64,000 nt of DNA from Wylensekiella montiformis (GTDB lineage: Bacteria > Bacillota > Negativicutes > Selenomonadales > Selenomonadaceae). Position 1 is the first letter of the stretch. Each line of letters opens with the position of its first letter. The stretch covers positions 62,001-126,000 of the forward strand of contig NZ_VUNL01000007.1 in the NCBI RefSeq assembly GCF_009697385.1, in the 5' to 3' direction. Positions 1-8,615 of this stretch are shown here, piece by piece. The notes under the pieces are model-generated. The model was given only the letters and a program-made list of their open reading frames with translations, was not told the DNA's origin and searched no databases. Made by a program: the position numbers and the translations under genes.

Positions 1-1
1 C

Positions 2-337
2 ATTCCCTATGACGAGGAAAGCCCCTATGTCTTTCTTCAATCTCTGAACACGCCGGATCTGGCGTTCCTCATGACGATGCCGTTCGTATTCTTCCCGGAC
101 TACGAGTTCGAAATCGATGATGAGACGCAGGCCCGTCTCGGCATTACAAAGCAGGAGGACATGCTGGTCTACACCCTGCTGACGATACCGGGCGGCAGAG
201 TACAGGACATGACGGCGAACCTCATGGCCCCGGTTCTTATCAATGCGCAGAATATGCAGGCCGTTCAGCTGGTACTGGACAAGAGCCGGTACACGACGAA
301 GCATAGATTGTTTCCGGAAAAGAAGGAGGACAAATAA
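2..337 (+). CDS. fliW: FliW flagellar assembly factor (5' end outside window)
   Basis: FliW binds both flagellin and CsrA. When flagellin is exported, freed FliW sequesters CsrA and relieves repression of hag translation. The frame is open from base 2 and the N-terminus lies upstream of the window. The visible part shows typical FliW sequence: a LNTPDLAF stretch, the acidic VFFPDYEFEIDDE segment, and the C-terminal MTANLMAPVLIN and QAVQL stretches. The stop overlaps the csrA start by one base (TAATG), which indicates translational coupling. csrA follows directly, as in many Firmicutes. The family call is secure; only the start is unknown. Confidence 0.93.
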   Translation: MPYDEESPYVFLQSLNTPDLAFLMTMPFVFFPDYEFEIDDETQARLGITKQEDMLVYTLLTIPGGRVQDMTANLMAPVLINAQNMQAVQLVLDKSRYTTKHRLFPEKKEDK

Positions 338-564
338 TGCTCGTACTTACCCGCAAACCGCACCAGCAGATCATGATCGGCGACGACATCGTCATCAACG
401 TCGTCGAGGTTCAGGGCGACAATGTGCGCATCGCCATTGAAGCGCCGAGAGACGTCAAGATTTACCGCGGTGAGATCTACCGCGCCATTCAGGAAGAAAA
501 TCAGCGGGCGGCCGCTCCGGCTCCAAAGGATTTGGACCTCAGCGCGGCCCTGCCGACGAAATAA
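337..564 (+). CDS. csrA: CsrA carbon storage regulator / flagellin translational repressor
   Basis: CsrA is a small RNA-binding dimer that recognises GGA motifs, usually in hairpin loops over ribosome sites. The 75-residue product starts MLVLTRKPHQ and carries the conserved core IMIGDDIVI, the VRIAIEAPRDV segment with the RNA-contacting region, and YRGEIYRAI. A tail of about 20 Ala/Pro-rich residues follows. An AAGGAGG ribosome site lies inside the end of fliW. The adjacent fliW and the hag leader downstream suggest its main local target is flagellin mRNA. Confidence 0.96.
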   Translation: MLVLTRKPHQQIMIGDDIVINVVEVQGDNVRIAIEAPRDVKIYRGEIYRAIQEENQRAAAPAPKDLDLSAALPTK

Positions 565-584
565 ATCCGCCTGACGTTCAGGCA

Positions 585-615
585 GGGCAAGGCGGAAAGG
601 ATAGCCGCCTTGTCC
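585..615 (+). promoter_or_regulatory. Hairpin with GGA loop between csrA and flaG, possible CsrA site
   Basis: An 8-bp perfect stem (588-595 with 605-612), extendable by three more pairs including one G-U, encloses the loop AAAGGATAG. A single-stranded AAGGAU in a hairpin loop is the kind of site CsrA prefers. It lies about 40 nt upstream of the flaG ribosome site. There is no T-run, so it does not look like a terminator. The role is an inference; only the structure is seen. Confidence 0.4.
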
Positions 616-662
616 GGAATCATGTTAGGGAAAACGCAACCAGTATCTATGGAGGGATAATC

Positions 663-1121
663 ATGTTAGGAAAAGTCCAGGATCTGATGGCCTCCGCCAT
701 CGTTATCGGGGCGCCTGATCAGGCTGCTTCATCGAACTCGTCTTCGGAAACCCGCACCGCTGCGGCCAGTGGCACGGCGGCGGACGAGACGAACGCGGCC
801 GCGGACACGCAGACCATTCAGCAGAGCGGCGGCGCGGAAAACGCCGGGCAGAAGAAGGATGACAAGGAAAAACGCGACGGCGATCCGCAGACGATGGATG
901 AGCGGTCGGTCAGCTATATGACGCAGGAGCTCAACGAACTCATGAGCCGCATCAACTGCAACCTGGAATTCCAGTATCACAAGGAAATCGACACGATGTC
1001 GGTCAAGATGCTGGACAAGAAAACCGGCGAAGTCCTCAAGGAAGTACCGCCGGAGGACATGATTAAGCACATGATTAAAGCCAAGGACTGGCTCGGCGCA
1101 TTCCTGGACAAGAACGCGTAA
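663..1121 (+). CDS. flaG: FlaG family flagellar protein
   Basis: The product has 152 residues. The first 75 or so are low-complexity and rich in Ala, Ser, Thr, Asp and Glu. The C-terminal 75 residues match the FlaG domain: LNELMSRINCNLEFQYH, then a segment of the form VKMLDKKTGEVLKEVPPE and a final helix. FlaG is reported to influence filament length and is usually encoded just before fliD, as here. The start is set by the GGAGGG at 652-657. The gap to fliD is 13 bases, so co-transcription is likely. Confidence 0.88.
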   Translation: MLGKVQDLMASAIVIGAPDQAASSNSSSETRTAAASGTAADETNAAADTQTIQQSGGAENAGQKKDDKEKRDGDPQTMDERSVSYMTQELNELMSRINCNLEFQYHKEIDTMSVKMLDKKTGEVLKEVPPEDMIKHMIKAKDWLGAFLDKNA

Positions 1122-1134
1122 GGAGGGATAAACG

Positions 1135-3249
1135 ATGAGCACATCCGGAATCTACGGACTGTCAGGCTCCGGCATCGACGTTGACTCCATGGTCAAGGTC
1201 GGCATGCTGACGAAGCAGAATCAGTACGATAAGATGTATAAAAAAGAGGTCAAAAACGAGTGGCTGAAGGAAGCATACGCAAACATCTATTCGGATTTGA
1301 ATACCTTCAAGACCTCGACGATGTCCACGTACAAGATGTCGTACACGACGAATCCGATGTCGGCAGCCAGTACGAACTCGTCCGTAGTCTCGGCCACGGC
1401 GAATTCTGACGCGGCCACTATGAGCCACACGGTCAAGGTCAACTCGGTAGCGAGCAATGCGTATGTGCAGTCAGAGAGTGCCGTCACGCGCAATAATGCG
1501 AGTGCCGGCAGCAGCATGTATATCAAGGATATCCTTGCCGGGACGACGGAAAAATCGGAATCCGAGTATAAAGCGGCTATAGGAGCAGCGGCTACCGAAG
1601 AAGATAAGGATAAGATTCGCAATGAAGTTGCGGTGTCCTTTGATATTAGCAATGGTGACCCGAACGATAAGAATACGACGACCACCACGATTTCGTTCAC
1701 CTATGCGGAGCTGTTTGACAGCAATCAGACGCTCAATGATCTGGCTTCGAAGATCAAGAATGCCGGTGTCAATATGACGGCCACCTATGATTCGACGAAC
1801 GATGCGTTCAGCATCTATCAGAAAGACGGCGGCGTCGACAATCAGATTGTCCTGTCGGTCAAGAATCGCACAGCTGCCGAAGAAAAAGACGGCGTGACGA
1901 CGAATGCTAAGGCTGACGATGCAGCGCGCGCGCTGCTCAACAATCTCAATCTGGCCAAGGTCGACGGCGACTCGATGACGTCGCTGGCGAAGCTTTCTGA
2001 GAGTTCGGATGGTGTAAGTTCGAAGGCCGCGAAAGGAAGTATGACCAGTATCAATACCGCGGCCTATACGAAAGATACGAAGCTTAGCGATATCGAGAGC
2101 AGCGCGGCGGCAAATGGCCTGTCCTTTACGATCAACGATGGGTCGAACAGTAAGACGCTTGTCTATACGGCCAGTCAGGCTTCGTCGAAGACACTCGGTG
2201 ATCTTATCAAGGACATCAATGGCTCCGGCCTTAATATCACGGCTTCGCTGTCCAATGATGGCAAACTGACGCTGGCAAATGCGGACAGCAATAAGAACGT
2301 CACGCTGACGGTTGGTGCGATGGATACGACTGATGAGGCAACGTCCTCGCGTGCATTCCTCAACACGATGTTCAATGCTGGTCTTACTGCCGGCACCACT
2401 ACCGATACGCTGACGGTAAAGGGTACGAATGGTTCGGTTACGATCGACGGCAAGGACTATGCGACGACGAGCAGCAAGATCAATGTTGCTAACGTCACGT
2501 ATAATGTCAGCGCGGTTGGTTCGGCGACGGTGTCCGTATCGCAGGATACGGATAAGATCGTCGAGAACGTCAAGAAGTTTGTCGAGGATTACAACAAGAT
2601 GCTCGATGAGCTCAACTCGAAGTACAGCGAGACGCGTTACAGCGATTACGATGTATTGACGAAGTCGCAGGAAAATGCGATGACGGCCGATCAGGTTACC
2701 AAGTGGAATGAAAAAGCGAAATCCGGTCTGCTCTACCATGACAGCCAGATCGGCAAGATTCGCAGCGCGATGCGCGAAGCGATCTACACGCCGGTGGATT
2801 CCGTTGACAGCAATTATAACAGCATGATGGCGATTGGTATCGAATCCTCGACCGACCGTGGACACCTGCGTCTGGATGAAGATAAGCTCAAGAAGGCGCT
2901 GGCTGCCGACCCGGACTGCGTCTATCAGATTTTTGCATCGTCGGGCGATGCGGTCAATTCCAAGGGCGAGTCCTATACGGACTACAACAAGGAAGGCGTA
3001 ATCAACCGCATTACCGATAAGGTCAATGAGAGCATGAAAACGATGAAGTCGTATGCAGGTACTTCGTCGTCGGCATCGGACGGCAGTACGCTCGGCGATC
3101 TGATCCTTGAGCTGCAGACCAGGATGTCGGACTTTAAGACGATGATGGATGCTTACGAGACCAAGCTTTACAGCAAATACGATGCAATGGAAACGGCTAT
3201 TCAGCAGCTCACGATGCAGATGAGCTACATCACGGGCAGCAGCAGCTGA
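1135..3249 (+). CDS. fliD: Flagellar hook-associated protein 2 (filament cap) FliD
   Basis: FliD caps the growing filament and promotes flagellin folding. The N-terminus carries the hallmark GLSGSGIDVDSMV. The C-terminal 200 residues contain the FliD_C features (VKKFVEDYNKMLDELN, then GIESSTDRGHLRLDEDKL) and end in a probable coiled coil (about 650-700). At 704 residues it is longer than the usual 450-550. The extra length is a Ser/Thr/Asn-rich central region (about 90-480) that would face the outside and could be glycosylated. The AAGGAGGG ribosome site (1121-1128) overlaps the end of flaG. A long antisense open frame here is a codon-bias shadow. Confidence 0.93.
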   Translation: MSTSGIYGLSGSGIDVDSMVKVGMLTKQNQYDKMYKKEVKNEWLKEAYANIYSDLNTFKTSTMSTYKMSYTTNPMSAASTNSSVVSATANSDAATMSHTVKVNSVASNAYVQSESAVTRNNASAGSSMYIKDILAGTTEKSESEYKAAIGAAATEEDKDKIRNEVAVSFDISNGDPNDKNTTTTTISFTYAELFDSNQTLNDLASKIKNAGVNMTATYDSTNDAFSIYQKDGGVDNQIVLSVKNRTAAEEKDGVTTNAKADDAARALLNNLNLAKVDGDSMTSLAKLSESSDGVSSKAAKGSMTSINTAAYTKDTKLSDIESSAAANGLSFTINDGSNSKTLVYTASQASSKTLGDLIKDINGSGLNITASLSNDGKLTLANADSNKNVTLTVGAMDTTDEATSSRAFLNTMFNAGLTAGTTTDTLTVKGTNGSVTIDGKDYATTSSKINVANVTYNVSAVGSATVSVSQDTDKIVENVKKFVEDYNKMLDELNSKYSETRYSDYDVLTKSQENAMTADQVTKWNEKAKSGLLYHDSQIGKIRSAMREAIYTPVDSVDSNYNSMMAIGIESSTDRGHLRLDEDKLKKALAADPDCVYQIFASSGDAVNSKGESYTDYNKEGVINRITDKVNESMKTMKSYAGTSSSASDGSTLGDLILELQTRMSDFKTMMDAYETKLYSKYDAMETAIQQLTMQMSYITGSSS

Positions 3250-3278
3250 TCCCGCGGCGTTTCTGAGGGAGGCATATT

Positions 3279-3692
3279 ATGGTAAACAATGCAGCTGAGG
3301 CGTACAAGCGCCAGCAGATCATGACGGCGACGCCGGAAGCGCTGACGCTCATGCTCTACAATGGCTGCCTGAAATTCATGAACGAAGGCAAGGAAGCCAT
3401 CGAGCAGAAGCAGTGGGAGCAGGCGAACAATGTCCTGCAGAAAGCGCAGAACATCATCTCGGAGTTCCGGATCACCCTGAATATGGATTATGAGATCAGC
3501 AAACAGCTCCTTCCGCTTTATAATTACACCTATGACCGTCTGGTCGAGGGCAATATCAAGAGCGATCCGGCTATGATTCAGGAAGCGATCGATATCATCA
3601 AGGAGCTTCGCGACGCCTGGGCTCAGGCCATGAAGAAGGCGCGTCAGGAAAAGGGCACGAAGAACGTGCAGGGGGACAGCTATGTCGGCTGA
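3279..3692 (+). CDS. fliS: Flagellin export chaperone FliS
   Basis: FliS binds the C-terminal helices of flagellin in the cytoplasm and keeps it unfolded for export. The 137-residue helical product has the family signature AAEAYKRQQIMTATPEALT near the N-terminus, then LMLYNGCLKFMNEGKEAIE and the DYEISKQLLPLYNY region. A GGGAGG site lies 6 bases before the ATG. It follows fliD and overlaps the next gene by 11 bases. Confidence 0.95.
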   Translation: MVNNAAEAYKRQQIMTATPEALTLMLYNGCLKFMNEGKEAIEQKQWEQANNVLQKAQNIISEFRITLNMDYEISKQLLPLYNYTYDRLVEGNIKSDPAMIQEAIDIIKELRDAWAQAMKKARQEKGTKNVQGDSYVG

Positions 3693-4041
3693 ATCGGACA
3701 AGGCGCCTATGGAACAGGCGAAACAGTACTGGGAGCAATACGCGATGCTCAGTCAGGAGCTGCTGAAGTTCATCGGCAGGCAGGACATTGACGAATTTCT
3801 GGAGCTGGTGCGCCAGCGCAATGTCCTGACCGACCGCATGAAGGCTCTGCCCGAAACCGAGTTTTACCGCAAGACCGAGGCATGTCAGGAGCTGGTGAAA
3901 AAGATCCGTCCCATCGACATGCAGCTGATCTACAAGGCGAAGGCATGGCTCAATAAATCCCGGCGGCAGAACGCCACGGTGCATGCGTATGACCTGCAGC
4001 CCTTCGACCCGGTGGGAAATATCCTGAACCGGAAGTATTAA
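3682..4041 (+). CDS. FliT-like flagellar chaperone (by position and form)
   Basis: The product is a small 119-residue protein, almost entirely helical and charged. It overlaps the end of fliS by 11 bases. FliT-type proteins, which bind FliD and export components, are short helical proteins encoded directly after fliS, and this one fits in size and place. Family sequence signatures are weak, so the name rests mainly on context. It has no signal peptide or membrane segment. It is the last gene before the flagellin promoter. Confidence 0.6.
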   Translation: MSAESDKAPMEQAKQYWEQYAMLSQELLKFIGRQDIDEFLELVRQRNVLTDRMKALPETEFYRKTEACQELVKKIRPIDMQLIYKAKAWLNKSRRQNATVHAYDLQPFDPVGNILNRKY

Positions 4042-4075
4042 GACATATTTAATGTATTTTTAATCAAAAAAGGCT

Positions 4076-4102
4076 TAATTATTTTCCGGATTCTGCGATA
4101 AT
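4076..4102 (+). promoter_or_regulatory. Sigma-28 (FliA/SigD)-type promoter of flagellin
   Basis: TAATTATT at 4076-4083, an 11-base spacer, and GCGATAAT at 4095-4102 closely follow the flagellar sigma factor pattern TAAAGTTT-N11-GCCGATAA. It lies in an AT-rich gap after the FliT-like gene and reads toward hag. A start near 4109 would give a leader of about 225 nt. Confidence 0.72.
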
Positions 4103-4146
4103 AAAAGTGTAAGACAGAACAAAAGGTAATAAGCGGGCGGAAGAAA

Positions 4147-4261
4147 CCGCCGGCGGTCAGCTAGCAGCCGCCGGCAGCGCTCTCAGCCTGCTGTTATAAT
4201 CCGGATGCTTCGGCATCCGTCGGCATGGCGCCGCAAAAAAACGGGTGACACCCGGGGCGCC
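4147..4261 (+). other. Structured 5' leader of flagellin mRNA
   Basis: Three stem-loops follow one another in the untranslated leader. CCGGCGG (4150-4156) pairs with CCGCCGG (4168-4174). A 7-bp stem closes a TTCG loop (4202-4219). A nested stem has GGCGCC (4227-4232 with 4256-4261) outside CGGGT/ACCCG (4242-4254). None has a T-run, so these are not terminators. They may stabilise the abundant hag mRNA or present regulatory sites. Confidence 0.55.
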
Positions 4262-4276
4262 GTGACAAGGGAATAA

Positions 4277-4326
4277 CGGGCATGGATGTCCGTTGCCAAA
4301 TAATCAAACTGTTTTATCAGGGAGGA
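4277..4326 (+). promoter_or_regulatory. Two candidate CsrA-binding sites in the hag leader
   Basis: A 6-bp hairpin (CGGGCA 4277-4282 with TGTCCG 4287-4292) presents TGGA in its loop. The surrounding CATGGATGT closely matches the CsrA consensus ACARGGAUGT. A second GGA pair lies in the hag ribosome site AGGGAGGAA (4319-4327). An upstream hairpin site plus one on the Shine-Dalgarno sequence matches the arrangement known for Bacillus subtilis hag. The csrA and fliW genes are in the same locus. Confidence 0.6.
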
Positions 4327-4334
4327 ATTTTATC

Positions 4335-5642
4335 ATGGGTATGGTAGTAAAAAACAACATGTCGGCCATTTCTACGCTGAACACGCTGAACAAGAACGCT
4401 TCGGCACTTTCTAAGAGCCTGCAGAAAGTTTCTTCGGGCATGAAGATCAACGGTGCTGCTGATGACGCTTCGGGCTATGCGATCTCCGAGCGCATGCGCG
4501 TTCAGATCCGCGGCCTCGATCAGGCGAACAGCAACACGCAGAATGGCAGCAGCATGATGAAAGTTGCCGAGGGTGCAGTAAGCTCCACGGTTGACATCCT
4601 CAAGACTCTCAAAGAGAAAGTCATCAGCGCAGCCAACGATACGAACACGGACAGCGACCGCGCTACGATCCAGAAAGAGCTCGACCAGAGCATCGACCAG
4701 ATCAACGACAACGCTAACGTAACGTACAACGGCAAACTGCTCGTAGATGGTTCGCACAACAGCGAAGTCAAGGCTACGACGACGGCTATGACCAACGAAA
4801 GCCTGGCTACTGACACGACCGGTACCACGAAGTTCTGCGAAATGAAAGATCGTAACGGCAACAGCCTGAACATCAACTCGATGGACAAAGTTACGATTTC
4901 CTTCGTAAAAGAGGGCAAGACCTACACGACTTCCGTCAGCGCTACGAACAACCTGTCTGAGCTCATCACGAAGGCAAACAACCAGAGCTCGAAAGCTTTC
5001 AGCACGACGATTGGCACCGGCTCCTACATCGGCAAGGACGTTGCCGGTGATACGGTCGCTACGGCTGATCAGAAGCAGGCTCTGACGATTTCTGCCGGCG
5101 GCACGGGCGTTGCCAACCAGATTTCTGGCATCACGATTTCCGTAACAAACACGAAGGGCGCTGTCCAGAAATCCGCCAACGCTGTCCTCGACAACTTCTC
5201 CGAGTCTGTCCGCGCACAGAACAAGTCCACGGACAACAGCATGGTTCTCCAGGTCGGCACGAAAGCCAACCAGAGCATCAAAGTTGGCCTGACGGATATG
5301 CGTGCTGAGGCTCTTGGCCTCCAGAGCTCCTCGGGTGCAAACATCCAGATCGGTACGCAGGCTCAGGCGAATGCAGCGATCAACGTTCTCGACAATGCAG
5401 TACAGAAAGCTCTCGACCAGCAGACGACGATCGGTTCGATCGAGTCCCGCCTCGAGTACACGAGCGCTAATTTGACGACGGCTTCCGAGAACGTCCAGAG
5501 CTCCGAGTCCACGATCCGCGATGCCAACATGGCAAAAGAGATGACGGAATACACGAAGAACAACGTTCTCATGCAGGCCGCTCAGTCCATGCTGGCTCAG
5601 GCAAACCAGAGCAGCAGCTCGGTTCTCAGCCTGCTCCAGTAA
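4335..5642 (+). CDS. hag: Flagellin (filament protein)
   Basis: The product has 435 residues. The N-terminal D0/D1 region is highly conserved (VVKNNMSAISTLNTLNKN, then KVSSGMKINGAADDASGYAI and SERMRVQIRGLDQA). So is the C-terminal D1/D0 region (SIESRLEYTSANLTTASEN, then RDANMAKEMTEYTKNN and a final SVLSLLQ). The middle 180 residues are variable and rich in Ser and Thr, which suits O-glycosylation by the enzymes downstream. The ATG at 4335 is preferred because GGAGG (4321-4325) lies 9 bases upstream; a TTG 42 bases earlier in frame would add a leader unlike any flagellin. Codon use is strongly biased, as expected for an abundant protein. Confidence 0.97.
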   Translation: MGMVVKNNMSAISTLNTLNKNASALSKSLQKVSSGMKINGAADDASGYAISERMRVQIRGLDQANSNTQNGSSMMKVAEGAVSSTVDILKTLKEKVISAANDTNTDSDRATIQKELDQSIDQINDNANVTYNGKLLVDGSHNSEVKATTTAMTNESLATDTTGTTKFCEMKDRNGNSLNINSMDKVTISFVKEGKTYTTSVSATNNLSELITKANNQSSKAFSTTIGTGSYIGKDVAGDTVATADQKQALTISAGGTGVANQISGITISVTNTKGAVQKSANAVLDNFSESVRAQNKSTDNSMVLQVGTKANQSIKVGLTDMRAEALGLQSSSGANIQIGTQAQANAAINVLDNAVQKALDQQTTIGSIESRLEYTSANLTTASENVQSSESTIRDANMAKEMTEYTKNNVLMQAAQSMLAQANQSSSSVLSLLQ

Positions 5643-5680
5643 TCGGAGTCTTGGTAACGGACTTAACTATCAGGTTACTC

Positions 5681-5710
5681 AAAACCCTCTCCTTCGGGAG
5701 AGGGTTTTTT
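5681..5710 (+). terminator. Rho-independent terminator after flagellin
   Basis: CCCTCTCC (5685-5692), a TTCG loop and GGAGAGGG (5697-5704) are followed by six T. It is also preceded by four A, so it could act in both directions. It separates the flagellin transcript from the glycosyltransferase genes. Confidence 0.92.
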
Positions 5711-5774
5711 GTGTGGCTGACGAATAAATAATTACGTGTATGCTTTTTTCGCAGTGGGATGTGGAGGCGCAGCT

Positions 5775-8615
5775 ATGAACTTATCGGTTTGCTATATCAC
5801 GAAAAATGAAGAAAAGAATATAGAAAAATCGCTGGCGTCCATCAAGGCTGCCGCGGATGAGATTGTTGTTGTGGATACTGGCTCGCAGGATAAAACAAAG
5901 GTGATTGCTGCGTCGTATGGGGCGAAGGTTTATGATTATGAATGGCGGGATGATTTTTCGGCAGCGCGCAACTACGCCATCGGACTGGCGGCGGGCGATT
6001 ATATCCTGTTTATGGATGCGGATGAATACGTGGCGGCGGAATCCTGCCGTAATCTGCGCCGGGTTCTGGAACGAAACCAGACGCATGCGGCACTGCTCAT
6101 GAAGCGTTATGATATCGATAAGGACGAGGCGGATATTCTCGGTGAAATTTTTGTCCTGCGCGCGTTTAAGCGTCAGGAAAATCTTCGCTATCAGGGGCGC
6201 ATTCATGAGGAGCTGCGCGCGGACGGGAATGTGATCGAAGATCTGGCCGTGGCGGACCCGAAGGAACTGATCTTATATCATACGGGCTATGAAGCGGCGG
6301 TCAACAAAAGCAAGGCGGAACGGAATCTGCGCATTTTGCGGCAGGAGCTGGCGGAAACGGATCATCCGGGACGGCTCTATATGTATTTGGCAGAGGCATG
6401 CCGGGGCGTGGGGGATATGGCGCAGATGGAACATTATGCGCGGCTCGACATCGCCCAGGGGCGGCGGACGGTGGCTTTTGCCAGCCGTTCGTATCGTTTG
6501 CTGCTGGCGGCACTGGCTGAGCAGGGGCGCGCTGAGGAACGGAGGCAGCTGGCGCAAAAGGCAGTGGAGGATTTCCCGGAACTGCCGGAGTTCTGGGCGG
6601 AGTTTGCCGCCTGTCAGGCAGAGGTTTACGACTATGCGGCGGCAATCCGTGCGATGGAGAAGGCGCTGCAATGCGATAAAGATTATCCGGCTGTGAGTTT
6701 GGAGCCGCGGGAGTTTGATGAAGCGATGCGCGGCCTTGCACAGGCAAAACTTGCCGAATGGTCGGAGCTTTGCCAAAAAGCCGGGGAGCTTCGGATTTCG
6801 GCCTGCATCATTGCTAAAAATGAAGCGGCGGAATTGAGGGATTGGCTGAAGCAGGCGGCTGTATTCAGCGATGAGATCATCTTTGTGGATACCGGCTCGA
6901 CCGATGATACAGCTGCTATGGCCGCGCAGGCCGGCGCCAAAGTGTTTGCCTTTTCCTGGCGGAATGATTTTGCCGCCGCGCGGAATTTTGCTTTGGATAA
7001 GGTCAGCGCTGACTGCGACTGGGTGGTGTTCCTCGATGCGGATGAGACGTTTTATGCGCCGGAGCGCGTGCGCGGCTGCCTAGCATTCCTGCAGCGGAAT
7101 CATCCCGGGACAGAGGGCGTGCAGGTGCCGGTTGTCAATGTGGATGCGGATGCCTGCGGACGGGAAATCCAGCGGTTCCGGGCGCTGAGGATTTGGCGCC
7201 CGCATCTTTCATGGCGTTATCGGGGGGCTGTCCATGAGGCGCTTTATGCCGGGCAGGGGGAGATTCGGCAAGGGTATATCGAATCTCTGGCCGTGCGCCA
7301 TATCGGCTATTCGGCCGGACGCATCCAGCAGAAACTCACGCGGAATCTGCGGCTCATCGTGCAGGAGATGCAGGAGCAGGGGGAAAAGCCTCTGCATTAT
7401 CGCTATCTGGCGGACTGTCTCTATGGGCTGCACGAATATGAGCTGGCCATTGCGTATACCCGCCGGGCCATTGCGGCCGGCGTTGAGACAGTGGCTGGCG
7501 ATGGGGAGCTATACCGTCTGTGGCTCCACTGCCTGCGGGCGCTGGACAAAAGTTCCGAGGAGCAGCTGGCGGTTATTGACAAGGCACAGGCCGCTGGTAT
7601 AAACGATGTGGAACTTCTCGGATGGCAGGGGATCATAAAGACGGAACTGGCCCGATATGAAGAGGCAGGTTCATTGCTTGAGCAGTTTATCCGGAGGGCA
7701 TCGGTATCGGATTTATCGGCTGGCTCGAATGCCGTAAGCGGGCTTTTGCCCGATGTATATTCGGCGTTAGGGCTTTGTTCTATGCGGCAGGATGCAGCAA
7801 GGGCAGCAGCGTGCTATCAGCAGGCGCTTCGCCTCAATCCCTATCACGAAGAGACGTTGGCGCGTCTTTATGAGGGCGGGGGGCAGACGCCGGCTGACTG
7901 GCTGAATCAAGTCCTGCCCTTTTTCCCGGATCAGCAGCAGGCCCGCAAATTTCTGGCGGATTGGGCTGTGCGGTTCGGTTATGGCCGCATCGTCCGGCTT
8001 TTGGCCGCTGAACTTCCGGTCAATCAGCAGCATTTGCTGGAACTTATGGAAAATGGACAGCTGCCGCAGGCTGGTGAAAAGGCACAGCTCGAAGCCGGCC
8101 TTTATATTCAGGAATTGTTTGCGGCACTGGTCAGCCTGCCCGCAGATAAGCGGCAGCTGCAGTCTGTTGACTGCCGCCAATGGGCGGCCATGCTGCCCGC
8201 GCCGCTGGAGCGCGTGATTGCGCGGCTTTATGGCTGGCAGGAGCAGCTTTTGCCAGAAGATTTTTCCGGATATATGACGGGGCTTTCGGCTATGCAGGGA
8301 TTCGTCGGCGACGGGCCGTATGAAGAGTATGCAGGGTTGGCGTTTGACTTTTCCTGGGAACAAGTGCAGGAGGTGGCGACAGCGCTTACCCGCCGGCGGA
8401 AATGGCAGGCGGCCTATTCGCTTTGGGCGGGCGTCCCGGCCGATTCGGTCGGAGATGGGGCGGCGTTCTGGTATCATACCGGCATCTGCCTCTACTATCT
8501 GGAAGAATTTGCCGCGGCGCAGGAGTGTCTGGAAAGAGCCGCTGATGCCGGCTGCACGGAGCCGGATCTGCCGGCCTATCAGAAATGGCTGCAATGCCGG
8601 GAGGAACAGGCATGA
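5775..8615 (+). CDS. Double GT2 glycosyltransferase with TPR-like repeats
   Basis: The 946-residue protein has two complete family 2 glycosyltransferase domains. The first starts at residue 1 (CYITKNEEKNIEKSL, VVDTGSQDKT) with its metal-binding DAD near residue 87. The second starts near residue 340 (ACIIAKNEAAELRDWL, FVDTGSTDDT, FLDADE). Both carry the W(R)(D/N)DF(S/A)AARN signature of the TPR-associated GT2 group. Helical TPR-like repeats link them and fill the C-terminal third. The ATG at 5775 is chosen because GGAGG ends 7 bases before it; a GTG 39 bases upstream lacks such a site. As first gene after flagellin, a role in flagellin glycosylation is likely but inferred. It overlaps the next gene by ATGA. 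Confidence 0.85.
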   Translation: MNLSVCYITKNEEKNIEKSLASIKAAADEIVVVDTGSQDKTKVIAASYGAKVYDYEWRDDFSAARNYAIGLAAGDYILFMDADEYVAAESCRNLRRVLERNQTHAALLMKRYDIDKDEADILGEIFVLRAFKRQENLRYQGRIHEELRADGNVIEDLAVADPKELILYHTGYEAAVNKSKAERNLRILRQELAETDHPGRLYMYLAEACRGVGDMAQMEHYARLDIAQGRRTVAFASRSYRLLLAALAEQGRAEERRQLAQKAVEDFPELPEFWAEFAACQAEVYDYAAAIRAMEKALQCDKDYPAVSLEPREFDEAMRGLAQAKLAEWSELCQKAGELRISACIIAKNEAAELRDWLKQAAVFSDEIIFVDTGSTDDTAAMAAQAGAKVFAFSWRNDFAAARNFALDKVSADCDWVVFLDADETFYAPERVRGCLAFLQRNHPGTEGVQVPVVNVDADACGREIQRFRALRIWRPHLSWRYRGAVHEALYAGQGEIRQGYIESLAVRHIGYSAGRIQQKLTRNLRLIVQEMQEQGEKPLHYRYLADCLYGLHEYELAIAYTRRAIAAGVETVAGDGELYRLWLHCLRALDKSSEEQLAVIDKAQAAGINDVELLGWQGIIKTELARYEEAGSLLEQFIRRASVSDLSAGSNAVSGLLPDVYSALGLCSMRQDAARAAACYQQALRLNPYHEETLARLYEGGGQTPADWLNQVLPFFPDQQQARKFLADWAVRFGYGRIVRLLAAELPVNQQHLLELMENGQLPQAGEKAQLEAGLYIQELFAALVSLPADKRQLQSVDCRQWAAMLPAPLERVIARLYGWQEQLLPEDFSGYMTGLSAMQGFVGDGPYEEYAGLAFDFSWEQVQEVATALTRRRKWQAAYSLWAGVPADSVGDGAAFWYHTGICLYYLEEFAAAQECLERAADAGCTEPDLPAYQKWLQCREEQA

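Noticed and set aside
1471-2865. 464-codon open frame on the - strand within fliD
   Set aside because: Shadow caused by codon bias of fliD; no ribosome site or domain.
4293-4334. TTG start extending flagellin by 14 residues
   Set aside because: GGAGG is correctly spaced for ATG 4335, and flagellins begin at MGMVVKNN-like sequence; the upstream part is the regulatory leader.
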